DNA of 64,000 bases from JABDIP01 sp965237625. GTDB lineage: Bacteria; Pseudomonadota; Alphaproteobacteria; DSM-16000; Inquilinaceae. Position numbers and translations under genes: made by a program. The first letter of the stretch is position 1; each line of letters begins with the position of its first letter. Shown in pieces: positions 25,701 to 33,956 of the stretch. Where the stretch lies: NCBI GenBank assembly GCA_965237625.1, contig CBDEGD010000048.1:62001-126000 (forward strand). Reading direction: 5' to 3'. The notes under the pieces are model-generated. The model was not told the DNA's origin. It worked only from the letters and a program-made list of their open reading frames with translations, and made no database searches.

Positions 25701-25872
25701 CGACCTCTTCGGCGGTGGCGCCCGGATAGGCGATGGAGACCTGCACCGCATCGGCGGAGAAATCCGGAAAGGTTTCGCGCTTCAGATTCGGCAGCGAGGC
25801 CACGCCCAGGGCGATCAGCAGGATCATCAGCAGGTTCGCGGCGGTCGGATGGGTGGCGAAATAGCGGATCAT
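22753..25872 (-). CDS. RND efflux transporter, AcrB/HAE1 type
   Basis: A 1039-residue inner-membrane pump with the RND plan: one N-terminal transmembrane helix (NLLMILLIALGVASL), a large periplasmic loop, six helices, a second periplasmic loop and five further helices. The proton-relay motif GLLMDDAIVIAEN with its Asp pair is present. The periplasmic start YPGATAEEVEEAI is typical of the HAE1 branch. It follows the membrane-fusion gene after a 278-bp gap filled by a palindrome. No TolC-type gene is nearby. Substrates unknown. Confidence 0.95.
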   Translation of the reverse strand: MIRYFATHPTAANLLMILLIALGVASLPNLKRETFPDFSADAVQVSIAYPGATAEEVEEAICQRIEEAVDGLNDLGEVRCEARESLGSATIEMIKGGSMDRFLTNVKTEIDAIDNFPEVAEDAVVAQINLTDLVISIAITGPMAEPDLKEYAEQIKDRITRLPEISQVEVQGFSERQIRIALDPLALRQYGLSVSDIAAMVERQSIDLPSGTVETGERDVLVRFADRRQSTIGFADLVVLGGDTGAELRLGQIATITDRFETDEDRVLFNGHRAAILQVAKTKQQDTLAVMGAVERFVESEQARAPPGVSLVLTRDIASIVEDRLTMLTDNGVVGLVLVFLALWLFFSIRFSFWVAMGLPVSFFGTFFLMTLLGMSINMLTMVALLIAIGLLMDDAIVIAENIATNVQQGKKPQAAAIDGTNQVAIGVASSFTTSVCVFAPLAFLEGDIGQVLRVVPVVLIATLSVSLIEAFLILPHHMFHALNHEGRSRFRDWFDIRFARIRETILGPVVDAAVRWRYLTVGLVIMAFLASISMLAGGVLKFRAFPDLDGDVIEARLLLPQGTPLDRTEEVVDLLVEALGRVDADFTPRQPGGRPLIRNILIQYGANADAFESGAHLATVTADLLQAEQRDARVDDVLNMWRDEVGSIPDIVALAFKEPQIGPAGLPIEIRLQGDDLEALKAASLDLQGWLGRYRGVQDLQDDLRPGKPEIRLVLREGALAKGLDAANIANQLRAAFQGRTAAEIQVGAESFEIDVQLAAGAQDSLADLDYFSVTLPDGSQTPLPVVVRAEPGRGFARIQRIEGRRTVTIRGEIDSLVANVNEVIADTSANFVSELQTRYPSVSVALEGQAAEQDETGGSMLRGFAIGLLGIFLLLSFQFRSYIEPAIVMIAIPMAMIGVVWGHLAMGLDLSMPSMMGMASLAGIVVNDSILLVTFVKRNAAGGLPLVDAARQASRDRFRPVLLTSVTTIAGLLPLLFERSLQAQVLVPLVTSIAFGLMASTILVLIVIPSAYAILHDFGLSTVSREETPEADAPVAA

Positions 25873-25921
25873 CTGGCGCAGCCGGTGAGAATGCCTGAGG
25901 TCTCGGTGGGCGGAGAGATAT

Positions 25922-26056
25922 CCCCCTCACCCTCCCAGCGCTTCGCGCCGGGTCCCTCCCTCTCCCCAAGGAGAGGGGTCTTGGTGGCGGCCCTGAAATC
26001 CCCTCTCCTTGGGGAGAGGGAGGGGCCAGCGGCGAAGCCGTGGGAGGGTGAGGGGG
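25922..26056. repeat. CCCTCACCC-type palindrome inside the efflux operon
   Basis: A perfect 16-bp outer stem (25922-25937 against 26041-26056), a small hairpin GCGCTTCGCGC, a long central arm built from CCCTCTCCCC/GGGGAGAGGG, and a second small hairpin CGGCGAAGCCG: a cloverleaf plan. It separates the membrane-fusion and pump genes and would be transcribed in the mRNA. Confidence 0.85.
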
Positions 26057-26150
26057 GAGCACTGACGCCGGGATCTCTCCCCGGCTGTTCCGGGGAGCCG
26101 ATACCGCGCGGACGCTTTGAGTGGTCCGTGGGCATTGCTGGCACCTAACC

Positions 26151-27536
26151 CTATCGAACCGGGACGTCGCCGCCGGCCTCGGCCAGCAATTTGTCGGCAA
26201 GGGCGGAGTCGACCGTGGCTGACAGCAGCATGCCCTCGATGGCCGGGATCAGATCGGTAACGATGACCCGGTCGCCGGCTTCCAAGCCAGATTGCACGAC
26301 CATCAGGTCGTCCTGCGCAGGGCCCGGCTCGATTGCGCGGAAGGCAAGACGGTCATCGGCGCCGGCCACATAGACCACCGGATTGCCGTTGGCGCCGCGA
26401 TGCACGGCGACACGCGGGATGACGATCACGTCGTCGCGGGGCTGTCCACGTATTTCAACCTCGACGAACATGTTCTTTTGCAACGGCGGCCGTTGGCCCG
26501 GCACGGCCTGCCGATAAGGCTCCTCCACGGCCACGATCAGGCCGATAGTGCGGGTTTGGGGATCGATCATGTCGGTGACCCGGTCGAAGCGCCCGACCCA
26601 GCTGGTCTCCAACTCGCCGATCCTCAGCCGCACGATAGCCTGGAAGCCCCAGGCGTTGGGGACCGTCGACAGTTGCTGGGCGGTCAGGGTCGATAGATCC
26701 AAGTCACCATTGATCAGCGGCACCAGCCGGTCGATGCTCATCTGGGCGGTCACCTCGGCCACGTCGATGCTGTCGGCCACGACCATGGTCTGGCCGGCGG
26801 CGACGAATTGATCCTGCTCGGCCGGGATTTCGGCAATCCGGGCATCGAAGGGCAGGCGGATTTCGGTACGCCCGAGATCGGTTTCGGCCTCGGCAAGCTG
26901 CGACCGGTTGAGGGCCAGGGTCGCCTCGTGCACCCGGCGCTCCGCGGGCAGCAGGGTGAGCTGGTTATCCAGATCCTGAACCTGTTGGCGTTGCGTCAGG
27001 GCGGCGGTTTCCGCCTGATCGACGCTGGCCTGGCTGATATTGCCATTGCGGAGCAATTGCCGTTTGCGCGCCAGATCCTCAAGCGCCAGGGCGAGCCCGC
27101 GTTGGGCGATGTCCATCGAGGCGGCGGTGTTCGACTGGCGCACATCCAATTCCGCGAGCTGGGCGTCGATGCTCTCGACATTCGCCATGTTCCGCGCCAC
27201 CGCCAGATCGTAATCCGTCGGGTCGATCCGCAGGATCAGGGTGCCGGCCTCGATCAGCCGACCGCGTTCCAGATCCGGATGCCGATAGACGATGCGCCCC
27301 GGCACCTCGGCCACCGCTTCCCAGACCGTGCCCGGCTGGGCATAGCCATAGCCCAGGGCGCGGGGCACGAAGCGGGCGGGGGTCGCCTCGATCACCCGGA
27401 CCAGCTGGACGGTCTCCTCCGGCTCGGCCCGTTCCGGAGAATCGCGGCCGGTCACCTGCAGCGCCAGGATGACCACGCCGACCGCGATCGGCGGCAGGAA
27501 CAGGAACCGTTTCCACAGGGCGCGCGGTTTGCTCAT
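26151..27536 (-). CDS. RND efflux membrane-fusion (HlyD/AcrA-type) protein
   Basis: A 461-residue periplasmic adaptor with an N-terminal membrane anchor (FLFLPPIAVGVVILALQV), a lipoyl half-motif near 75-120, a long alpha hairpin (about 115-225), the second lipoyl half (LGRTEIRLPFDARI), and beta-barrel and membrane-proximal domains. It links the RND pump to an outer-membrane channel. Its start overlaps the end of the TetR gene by 4 nt, so all three genes form one operon. Confidence 0.92.
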   Translation of the reverse strand: MSKPRALWKRFLFLPPIAVGVVILALQVTGRDSPERAEPEETVQLVRVIEATPARFVPRALGYGYAQPGTVWEAVAEVPGRIVYRHPDLERGRLIEAGTLILRIDPTDYDLAVARNMANVESIDAQLAELDVRQSNTAASMDIAQRGLALALEDLARKRQLLRNGNISQASVDQAETAALTQRQQVQDLDNQLTLLPAERRVHEATLALNRSQLAEAETDLGRTEIRLPFDARIAEIPAEQDQFVAAGQTMVVADSIDVAEVTAQMSIDRLVPLINGDLDLSTLTAQQLSTVPNAWGFQAIVRLRIGELETSWVGRFDRVTDMIDPQTRTIGLIVAVEEPYRQAVPGQRPPLQKNMFVEVEIRGQPRDDVIVIPRVAVHRGANGNPVVYVAGADDRLAFRAIEPGPAQDDLMVVQSGLEAGDRVIVTDLIPAIEGMLLSATVDSALADKLLAEAGGDVPVR

Positions 27537-28231
27537 GCGGTGACCTCACTGCCGATATCCGACTCCTGGCCAAGCCCCAGCCCGGCCAATGCCATGGGCA
27601 CCAGAATGTCGGCAATCGCCGCGATCCGCTCCGGCGTGTATTCGGTCCAGCCCAGGCGATGCAGCAGGGGTTGCTTGGCGATGGCGAAGCCGATGATCTG
27701 GCCGATCATGGCATGGGCCGCCAGGATCGCGCGCTGATCGTCCGCCGGAATACCGTGCGCCGCCGCGGTCAGCGCACTGACCGCCCTGTGCATCGGCTCG
27801 ATCAGACGCTTGAACAGGATCGGGAAGGCGGAAGAGGGGGCGGCGTATTCGCGCAGTATCAAACCGATCTGTTCCTGGCGCGGGCCATGGCTGACGAAGG
27901 TCTCGATCTCGGCCCGGATGAACCGTTCGGCGACCGCCGCCAGTTTGGTCCGGTCGGACCCGGCATCGGTCAGATCGTCCCGCAGCGCCTCGGCCATGGG
28001 CAGGACGCGCCCGCGAACCTCACTGACGACCGATTCCGTGACCGCCTCGTAGAGACCCTGCTTGCCGCCGAAATGATAGGCGATGGCGGCCAGATTGACT
28101 CCCGCCTCCCGCGCCAGCATGCGCGTGGCGACGGCCTCATAGCCGAAGCGGCCGAACAGCTTCAGCCCGGATTGGATAAGCTGGGCGCGGGTTTCGTCGC
28201 CGCGGACCGGTGTGTCGAGGGACGTGGCCAT
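27533..28231 (-). CDS. TetR-family repressor of the efflux operon
   Basis: A 232-residue regulator. The helix-turn-helix lies at about residues 12-58 (LIQSGLKLFGRFGYEAVATRMLAREAGVN, then YHFGGKQGLYEAV); the remainder is the all-helical ligand domain. A longer form from a GTG at 28252 is possible. It is first in the operon with the MFP and RND genes. A perfect 20-bp palindrome at 28258-28277, immediately upstream, is the likely operator, giving autoregulated drug-inducible control. Confidence 0.92.
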   Translation of the reverse strand: MATSLDTPVRGDETRAQLIQSGLKLFGRFGYEAVATRMLAREAGVNLAAIAYHFGGKQGLYEAVTESVVSEVRGRVLPMAEALRDDLTDAGSDRTKLAAVAERFIRAEIETFVSHGPRQEQIGLILREYAAPSSAFPILFKRLIEPMHRAVSALTAAAHGIPADDQRAILAAHAMIGQIIGFAIAKQPLLHRLGWTEYTPERIAAIADILVPMALAGLGLGQESDIGSEVTA

Positions 28232-28257
28232 GCCGCATATGTAGTCAATCACTCGTA

Positions 28258-28277
28258 TAAGTCAATCGATTGACTTA
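28258..28277. promoter_or_regulatory. Likely TetR operator
   Basis: TAAGTCAATCGATTGACTTA is a perfect 20-bp palindrome 27 bp upstream of the TetR start, with a further half-site AGTCAATC at about 28243. This placement is standard for an autorepressing TetR protein. Confidence 0.8.
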
Positions 28278-28419
28278 ATTGGTGAGCAGGCTACAGATGT
28301 CATGGGCGGTGGCGAGTCCCATGCTGATCTTGAAACTGACGGGGTGTTTCACCCGGCGGCATAGGCCGGGCTTCTCGGTCGGGTCGGCGCACAGCGCTGA
28401 CGTTCGAAGCCGTGACGGC

Positions 28420-29046
28420 CTACGCAGCATCCTCGATAAACCGCAGCAGGCTGGTCCAATCCTCGCGCACCATCTCGGCGCGCTTGCCGGTCAGGTCGAA
28501 CAGGCTACGTCCGGTGGCCGCGGTTTCGGCGTAGAGGGAACTATCGCGCAGCCGGGTCACCACCCGGTGGCCCTGGCACACCAGATAGGTGTCCAGCCGG
28601 GCCGCCGCGCGGGTCCGGGTCCGCATGCGATTGCCGACCAGCGCCACCGCCTTCTTGTTCTTGCGGATCGGCTTGATGGCGTCGAGCTTGTCGAGGAACT
28701 GGGTCGTGGCCGCCTCGTCATAGGGCGAGGGCAGCACCGGCAGCACGATCAGATCGGCCATCATCACCAGCTCTTCCGCCTGTTTCGGCCTGAGCGCGGC
28801 GGGCGCGTCGATGATCAGCCGCGCCGTCGATTTCGGCACCTTGCCGATCGACTTGGCCCAGTCCAGCCCGTGGACCTGCGCCAGCCCATCCGGACGGCGC
28901 TTCGTCCACTCCAGGCTGCTGTGCTGGCGGTCGGCATCGGCCAAGGTCGTGCGCAGACCGGCCTTGGCGAAGGCGGTGGCGAGCTGGGCGGCGATCGTCG
29001 ACTTGCCGCAACCGCCCTTGCTGTTGGCTATGAGAACCGAGAGCAT
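28420..29046 (-). CDS. ParA/MinD-type P-loop ATPase (orphan, McdA-like)
   Basis: A 208-residue ATPase with the deviant Walker A KGGCGKST (10-17, signature Lys10), switch I DADRQHSS and a Walker B-like LIIDAPA. No ParB gene or parS site is visible, so it is not the chromosome-partition ParA. It starts 8 nt after the stop of the CYTH-CHAD gene on the same strand. Orphan ParA proteins commonly position large cargos such as carboxysomes or chemoreceptor arrays. Given the CHAD neighbour, polyphosphate granules are a possible cargo (inference). Confidence 0.88.
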   Translation of the reverse strand: MLSVLIANSKGGCGKSTIAAQLATAFAKAGLRTTLADADRQHSSLEWTKRRPDGLAQVHGLDWAKSIGKVPKSTARLIIDAPAALRPKQAEELVMMADLIVLPVLPSPYDEAATTQFLDKLDAIKPIRKNKKAVALVGNRMRTRTRAAARLDTYLVCQGHRVVTRLRDSSLYAETAATGRSLFDLTGKRAEMVREDWTSLLRFIEDAA

Positions 29047-29054
29047 GCCGACCC

Positions 29055-30632
29055 CTAAACCTTGTGCCAGAATGGACGGGCGTCGGCGAAATCGTGCCAG
29101 TCGCCGACGATTTGCGGCTCCAGCACAGCCACACCATGCTCATGCCAGCCGATAACGGTGCCTGCCGCGCGCTGTAGCGCTGCCCGATGGACGGCGCTGC
29201 CCTTGGCCGCTCCGGTCAGATCGTCCATCAGCCGCGCCGCGACCGCCACATCGTTCAGGTGCCCAATGGTGTCCTGAAGCCCGGCCAGCGCGTTGACATA
29301 GAGTTTAAACTTCTTTGCCGGGTAGAGCGAGCGGAAGAACTCGGTCGCATAGCGCAGTTTCTTCAGGGAGATGCGTACCTCGTGCCGCTGTTCGGTCGGC
29401 AGATCGGCGAAGCCCCTGCCCAGCGTCAAGATCGCCTTATGCCGTTTCGACAGCAGATGGTCGGCCAATTCGACAATCGGCCGATCCAGCCATGCGGCGA
29501 TCTTGGGCTCTCCGCCCTCGCGCCATCCCTGGCCTTCCAGCCACGCGCCGAGCCGCAACAGGTATCGTGTGTAGCGCGGCGATGCCACGGATGCATGGAC
29601 CTGCTCGTAGCCTGCGTCCCGCGCCGACTCGGCGGCCCGTTGCAGGGTCGAAAGCCGCGTATCCTCCGGTCGCGCCGTCATGACCGGTGCCAGTAGCGAG
29701 GCCAGGAAGACATCCCAATCGCGCGCTGGCCCCAGGCTGTTGGCGACCCATTTGGTCTCGTCCTTCAGCCAGCCGAGCTGCCCGCCCGGGATCGCATTGG
29801 CGAACAACCCGATGGCGGAGCGCAGCCGGCGCAGCCCGACCCGCATCTGGTGCACTCCCTCAGGATGGTCGCCGGCCACCGCCGCCGCCTCGTTCTGTAG
29901 CCAATGATCCATGCAGTTGCGGATCACCGCCTCCATGGTGTTGGCAACCGTCGCGCCGGGTTTGAGGTTGAGGGCTTTGGCCTTGCTCCAGCCCGGCGAC
30001 TCGCCCTTCGCCAGGGCATACCCCCGTGCGGATTTCGAGCGCATCTCGACCTTCAGGGGAGTCAGTTCATGCAGTTCAAGGGCGAGCCTGTAGAGCGCCG
30101 CCGGCGAACCCTGGACCAGCTCGAGCTCTACTTCGGCGACCGGGACAGACCGGCCGTTCGATTCCACGACGCCATCGTCGAATGCGATCTCGATCTCGTT
30201 CGGGCTACCGTCGTCGGCCTTATCGTTGAGGAGGCGGGTGGTCCGGCTGATGCGGGTGGCGAAGACCGGTTGCAGTTCGCCCGGCAAGACCAGCCCGATG
30301 CGGCCGCGCGGGTCCGGGTTCGGCAGGACGTCGAGGTCCGGCTCAAGGGATTTGACCGGCGCCTCCCATTCACCGCGCCGCAGCATGCCGTCGCCCTCAT
30401 CCTTGAGGGTTTGGATGTATTGCCGTCCCTTCTTGCGGACGCGGAAGGCGAGTTTGCGCTCATGCAGCCGATGATCGGGGGTGTCGTAATAGACACTTTC
30501 GAGCCGCCGTGTGACGCCGCGTCGTGCCTTTTGCGCAAGCGCTGGGGAGTTTCGAAGCGCCTTCAGCGAAGTAGGGTCCGCTGACAACTTCAGCTCGATC
30601 TCCGACTGTTGCCGGTCTTCTGAGTCGGTCAT
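29055..30632 (-). CDS. CYTH-CHAD domain protein (inorganic triphosphatase-like)
   Basis: A 525-residue protein. The CYTH domain (about 8-205) starts with the EIELKLS signature; the CHAD domain (about 235-500) has HQMRVGLRRLRSAIGLF and a second basic helical repeat RHEVRISLKKLRYATEF. CYTH proteins such as YgiF hydrolyse inorganic triphosphate, and CHAD domains bind polyphosphate granules. AGGAAAGG precedes the start at 30632. It is flanked by a methyltransferase gene upstream and the ParA-like gene downstream. Confidence 0.92.
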   Translation of the reverse strand: MTDSEDRQQSEIELKLSADPTSLKALRNSPALAQKARRGVTRRLESVYYDTPDHRLHERKLAFRVRKKGRQYIQTLKDEGDGMLRRGEWEAPVKSLEPDLDVLPNPDPRGRIGLVLPGELQPVFATRISRTTRLLNDKADDGSPNEIEIAFDDGVVESNGRSVPVAEVELELVQGSPAALYRLALELHELTPLKVEMRSKSARGYALAKGESPGWSKAKALNLKPGATVANTMEAVIRNCMDHWLQNEAAAVAGDHPEGVHQMRVGLRRLRSAIGLFANAIPGGQLGWLKDETKWVANSLGPARDWDVFLASLLAPVMTARPEDTRLSTLQRAAESARDAGYEQVHASVASPRYTRYLLRLGAWLEGQGWREGGEPKIAAWLDRPIVELADHLLSKRHKAILTLGRGFADLPTEQRHEVRISLKKLRYATEFFRSLYPAKKFKLYVNALAGLQDTIGHLNDVAVAARLMDDLTGAAKGSAVHRAALQRAAGTVIGWHEHGVAVLEPQIVGDWHDFADARPFWHKV

Positions 30633-30756
30633 CGCCTTTCCTGTCCACTTTTTTTGTCTGTCGCCCCGCAACATTTCCATCGCGGAGAGGGCTCGTAAAT
30701 GACCTGTAACAAAAGTTTAGCAAAAATCCGAACAATCGGAAGGCCGGAAATTCGGG

Positions 30757-31830
30757 TTAGGGCTTTCCGAGAACCATCATCTTCGACAGGAAGATCAAAT
30801 CGGTGTCGGTGACCGTCAGCCCGGCTTTTTCGAACAGCTTCGGCAGGTCGCAGCGGATGTAATCCGCATAGTAAGGCTCATGGAAGGCCTGCGGAAAATA
30901 CTCCAGCAACGGCGCCAGATCGGGCCGGTCGCTGAGCTGCAGGCTGTCCAGGAAGACCAGCTGTCCGCCCGGTCTCAGGATGCGGGAGATCTCCGCCACC
31001 GCCTTGACGCGGATCTTCGCGGGCAGTTCATGGAACAGGAAGATGCAGGTCGCGAAGTCGATGCTGGCATCCGGCAGGGGGATGGCTTCAGCGGCGGCCT
31101 GGATGAACCGGGCCGGCAGCCGCCGCCAGCGCCCGGCGACTCGGCCCGGCCGGGCCACGCGGGTGATGCGGTGCCGCGCCTCCGTCAGATAGGGCACCGA
31201 CAGATCCAGCGCCGTCACGTCGATGCGCGGGTGATTGTCGCGCACATAGGACAGGAAGGTGCCGGTGCCACAGGCCACGTCCAGCAGCCTGATCTCGTCG
31301 TCCGGCCGGGCCGCGACGAAATGGTGCAAGGGCACCAGGACCTGCCGACGCATGACATCGGCGCCGCCGCCGAACAGCACCTCGACCTGGTGGTCGTACA
31401 GCCGGGCGGAATGCTCCGACAGATACCCGTCGGTCTGATAGTGGAAGTTCTGCAGATAGTACCGGGGCAGGTTCTCCGTACCCGCCGGCCGGTCGCGGAA
31501 GATCTGGGCGTTGTCGCCCTCGAGTCGCCGGGCGTTCACCGCCGGCAGATCCCGGAAAAATGCGCGGGCATCAGCGAGGACCTTGGCCGGCGGCTGGATC
31601 AGATCGTGGGGAACCCGGTAATATCCCGCCTCGATATTCCGCCAATCCCTGCGCATCAGCCATCGCAGGCCGGCCAGCACATGCTCGGTCTTGGTCGACG
31701 GACCAGCCGATTCCCGCTTCGGAATCGCGCCGCGGGACAGCCGGTTGGACAACAGGCTTTGGCCGAAGAACCACCCGACCCGTGCCGTCTGTGCGGCGGC
31801 ATAGGCAACCCGCTCGATCGGACCGACCAT
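30757..31830 (-). CDS. SAM-dependent class I methyltransferase
   Basis: A 357-residue protein. The N-terminal about 170 residues are not recognised; then the Rossmann motif LLDVACGTGTFLSYV, the acidic-loop motif DLSVPYL, and FATCIFLFHELP with ISRILRPGGQLVFLD, typical of UbiE/Methyltransf_11 enzymes. The substrate is unknown. It lies upstream of the CYTH-CHAD and ParA genes, 124 bp from the former, and may head that operon. Confidence 0.87.
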   Translation of the reverse strand: MVGPIERVAYAAAQTARVGWFFGQSLLSNRLSRGAIPKRESAGPSTKTEHVLAGLRWLMRRDWRNIEAGYYRVPHDLIQPPAKVLADARAFFRDLPAVNARRLEGDNAQIFRDRPAGTENLPRYYLQNFHYQTDGYLSEHSARLYDHQVEVLFGGGADVMRRQVLVPLHHFVAARPDDEIRLLDVACGTGTFLSYVRDNHPRIDVTALDLSVPYLTEARHRITRVARPGRVAGRWRRLPARFIQAAAEAIPLPDASIDFATCIFLFHELPAKIRVKAVAEISRILRPGGQLVFLDSLQLSDRPDLAPLLEYFPQAFHEPYYADYIRCDLPKLFEKAGLTVTDTDLIFLSKMMVLGKP

Positions 31831-31950
31831 GGCAACCCCTCGCTATGCTGCGCGGCACTCCAGCAATTTGGTGGCGGGAACGCGTTTTCCAAGCTTAGCA
31901 TGCCGGCCCGGCCTTCCCGGGGCGGCATTTCGACAGCGGAAAGGCGCGAC

Positions 31951-32379
31951 ATGAGCGAAATCTGGCAATACCAGGTGCGGGTCACCCTCACCGACAACGC
32001 CGCGCGCACCGCCCGGCAGACTCCCGACGACCCGTCGCTGGCGCCGCTCACCGATATCCTGGCTCGGCACGCCGCCGCCCTGAACTGCCAGTACGACGCC
32101 TTCGCCGGCTATGTGGCCGAGGCGGAAGCCCGGGGCATCGACCGCTATCCCCTCTACGCCTGGACCAAGGCCACGATCGAGGATCCGGCGAAAGAAGCCA
32201 AATACATCAAGGCCTTCACCGTCTATGTCGGCGGCGACGAGGTCTATGCCGGCGACAAGGCCGACCCGCTGGAAGCCGATCTGGAACCGCTGGTCGGCGG
32301 CGACATCGTCACCAAACTCACCAAACACGACACCAACCCGGCCAATAATCCGCAACCGCCGAAGCGGTATCGGGCATAG
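31951..32379 (+). CDS. Conserved-looking hypothetical protein
   Basis: A 142-residue soluble protein, acidic, with a beta-hairpin-like start (WQYQVRVTLTD) and an IKAFTVYVGGDEVY strand pair, ending in a Pro/Arg tail. The ATG at 31951 is preceded by GGAAAGG. It is divergent from the methyltransferase gene. I do not recognise the family; codon use matches neighbouring core genes, so it is very likely real. Confidence 0.75.
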   Translation: MSEIWQYQVRVTLTDNAARTARQTPDDPSLAPLTDILARHAAALNCQYDAFAGYVAEAEARGIDRYPLYAWTKATIEDPAKEAKYIKAFTVYVGGDEVYAGDKADPLEADLEPLVGGDIVTKLTKHDTNPANNPQPPKRYRA

Positions 32380-32561
32380 GGGGCAATGATCGGGGGCGGA
32401 TTCGGTCTTTCAGGATGTACGTTTGAGCACTGATGCGCTTTGCATTGTCGTGCCGCTGCCGTCACGGAAAAATGTGATTGAGATCGCCCTCAGGAGCCGT
32501 TGCAAAGGGGGTGTCGCTGTGCTTGCTTGCGCCCGCCGCGCAACCCAATTTGGATAGTCCG

Positions 32562-33758
32562 ATGACGAATTTCCGCACCCTTGCCGACATTGAAGTGGCG
32601 CACCGCATCGTGCTGGTGCGCGGCGATCTGAACGTGCCGATGAAGGGCGGTTCGGTGACCGACGCGACCCGGTTGGAGCGGTTGGCGCCGACGGTGCTGG
32701 AGCTGGCGGATCGCCATGCCAAGGTGGTCATCCTGTCGCATTTCGGGCGGCCGAAGGGCGAGGTGAAGCCGGAATACTCCCTGCGCCCGGTGGTGCCGGC
32801 GCTGTCGAAGGCGCTGGAGGGACGGAATGTCGCCTTCGCCGAGGATTGCATCGGCCCGGCGGCGGAACAGGCGGTGGCGGCGCTTCAGGACGGCGACATC
32901 CTGCTGCTGGAAAACCTGCGCTTCCACGCCGGTGAGGAGAAGAACGATCACGGCTTCGCCCGCGCCCTGGCGGCGCTGGGCGAGGTCTATGTCAACGACG
33001 CCTTCTCCACCGCCCACCGGGCGCACGCCTCCACCGAGGCCCTCGCCCATATGCTGCCCTCGGCGGCCGGGCGGTTGATGCAGGCGGAACTGGAGGCGCT
33101 GGGCCGGGCGCTGGGCAAGCCGGAACGGCCGGTGATGGCGGTGGTCGGCGGGGCCAAGATCTCCACCAAGCTGGATCTGCTGGGCAATCTGGTGCGCCGG
33201 GTCGACATGCTGGCGCTGGGCGGCGGCATGGCGAACACCTTCCTGCACGCCGCCGGCACCGATGTGGGCGCCAGCCTGTGCGAGAACGACATGGCCGAAC
33301 AGGCCCGGTCGATCGCCGCCATCGCCGAGGATGTCGGCTGCAAGCTGCTGCTGCCCGAGGATGCCGTCGTCGCCCGGGAATTCAAGGAGGGTGCCGAGAG
33401 CGAAACGGTCGCCGTAAACGCGATCCCGGCCGAGGGCATGATGCTGGATGTGGGGCCGGCCACGGTGGAAGGCCTGAAGGCGCGCATGGCCGAGTGCCGC
33501 ACGGTCGTGTGGAACGGACCCATGGGCGCCTTCGAGATCGCGCCCTTCGACACCGCCACCACCGCGCTCGCCTGCCATGCCGCCGAGTTGACCAAGGCCG
33601 GCAGCCTGCTCACGGTCGCCGGAGGCGGCGATACCGTCGCGGCATTAGGCAAGGCCGGGGTGGTGGATGATTTCAGCTATGTCTCCACCGCGGGCGGCGC
33701 CTTCCTGGAGTGGCTGGAGGGCAAGGAACTACCAGGGGTGGCGGCGCTTTCGATCTAG
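32562..33758 (+). CDS. pgk: Phosphoglycerate kinase
   Basis: A 398-residue glycolytic enzyme transferring phosphate from 1,3-bisphosphoglycerate to ADP. It has VLVRGDLNVPMK near the start, SHFGRPKG, LLLENLRFHAGEE, VGGAKISTKLDLL, WNGPMGAFE and GGGDTVAAL. The start at 32562 gives the standard N-terminus; a frame to 32478 adds unlike sequence. The TAG stop (33756-33758) is the first triplet of the 64-bp palindrome that follows. No gap or fba gene is adjacent. Confidence 0.97.
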   Translation: MTNFRTLADIEVAHRIVLVRGDLNVPMKGGSVTDATRLERLAPTVLELADRHAKVVILSHFGRPKGEVKPEYSLRPVVPALSKALEGRNVAFAEDCIGPAAEQAVAALQDGDILLLENLRFHAGEEKNDHGFARALAALGEVYVNDAFSTAHRAHASTEALAHMLPSAAGRLMQAELEALGRALGKPERPVMAVVGGAKISTKLDLLGNLVRRVDMLALGGGMANTFLHAAGTDVGASLCENDMAEQARSIAAIAEDVGCKLLLPEDAVVAREFKEGAESETVAVNAIPAEGMMLDVGPATVEGLKARMAECRTVVWNGPMGAFEIAPFDTATTALACHAAELTKAGSLLTVAGGGDTVAALGKAGVVDDFSYVSTAGGAFLEWLEGKELPGVAALSI

Positions 33759-33819
33759 TGTCATGGTTTCGAAGTTCGGCACATTTCATGAGCCGGATTT
33801 CGGAAGCTGAATGACACTA
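33756..33819. repeat. 64-bp TAGTGT/ACACTA palindrome after pgk
   Basis: The ends TAGTGTCAT (33756-33764) and ATGACACTA (33811-33819) match; the interior includes GGCACATTTCATGAGCC. As reverse complement it aligns over its whole length with the copy at 19991-20054. The element's first three bases are the pgk stop codon. Confidence 0.85.
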
Positions 33820-33835
33820 GGTCTGAGCCCGGACG

Positions 33836-33956
33836 CCCTCACCCGGCCTGCCTTCGGCAGTCCACCCTCTCCCAGAGGGAGAGGGTTCCCACGCCGCCTT
33901 TGAGAAACCCTCTCCCTCTGGGAGAGGGTGGCGAGCGAATGCGAGCCGGGTGAGGG
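33836..33956. repeat. CCCTCACCC-type palindrome
   Basis: The outer stem CCCTCACCCGGC (33836-33847) pairs with GCCGGGTGAGGG (33945-33956). Inside are the small hairpin CTGCCTTCGGCAG and a long arm pairing ACCCTCTCCC with GGGAGAGGGT. With the preceding palindrome it fills most of the 367-bp gap after pgk; 33957-34111 shows nothing else I can name. Confidence 0.85.

Noticed and set aside
28420..29046. Chromosome or plasmid partition ParA
   Set aside because: No ParB gene, parS-like palindromes or replication genes nearby; the protein is short and orphan.
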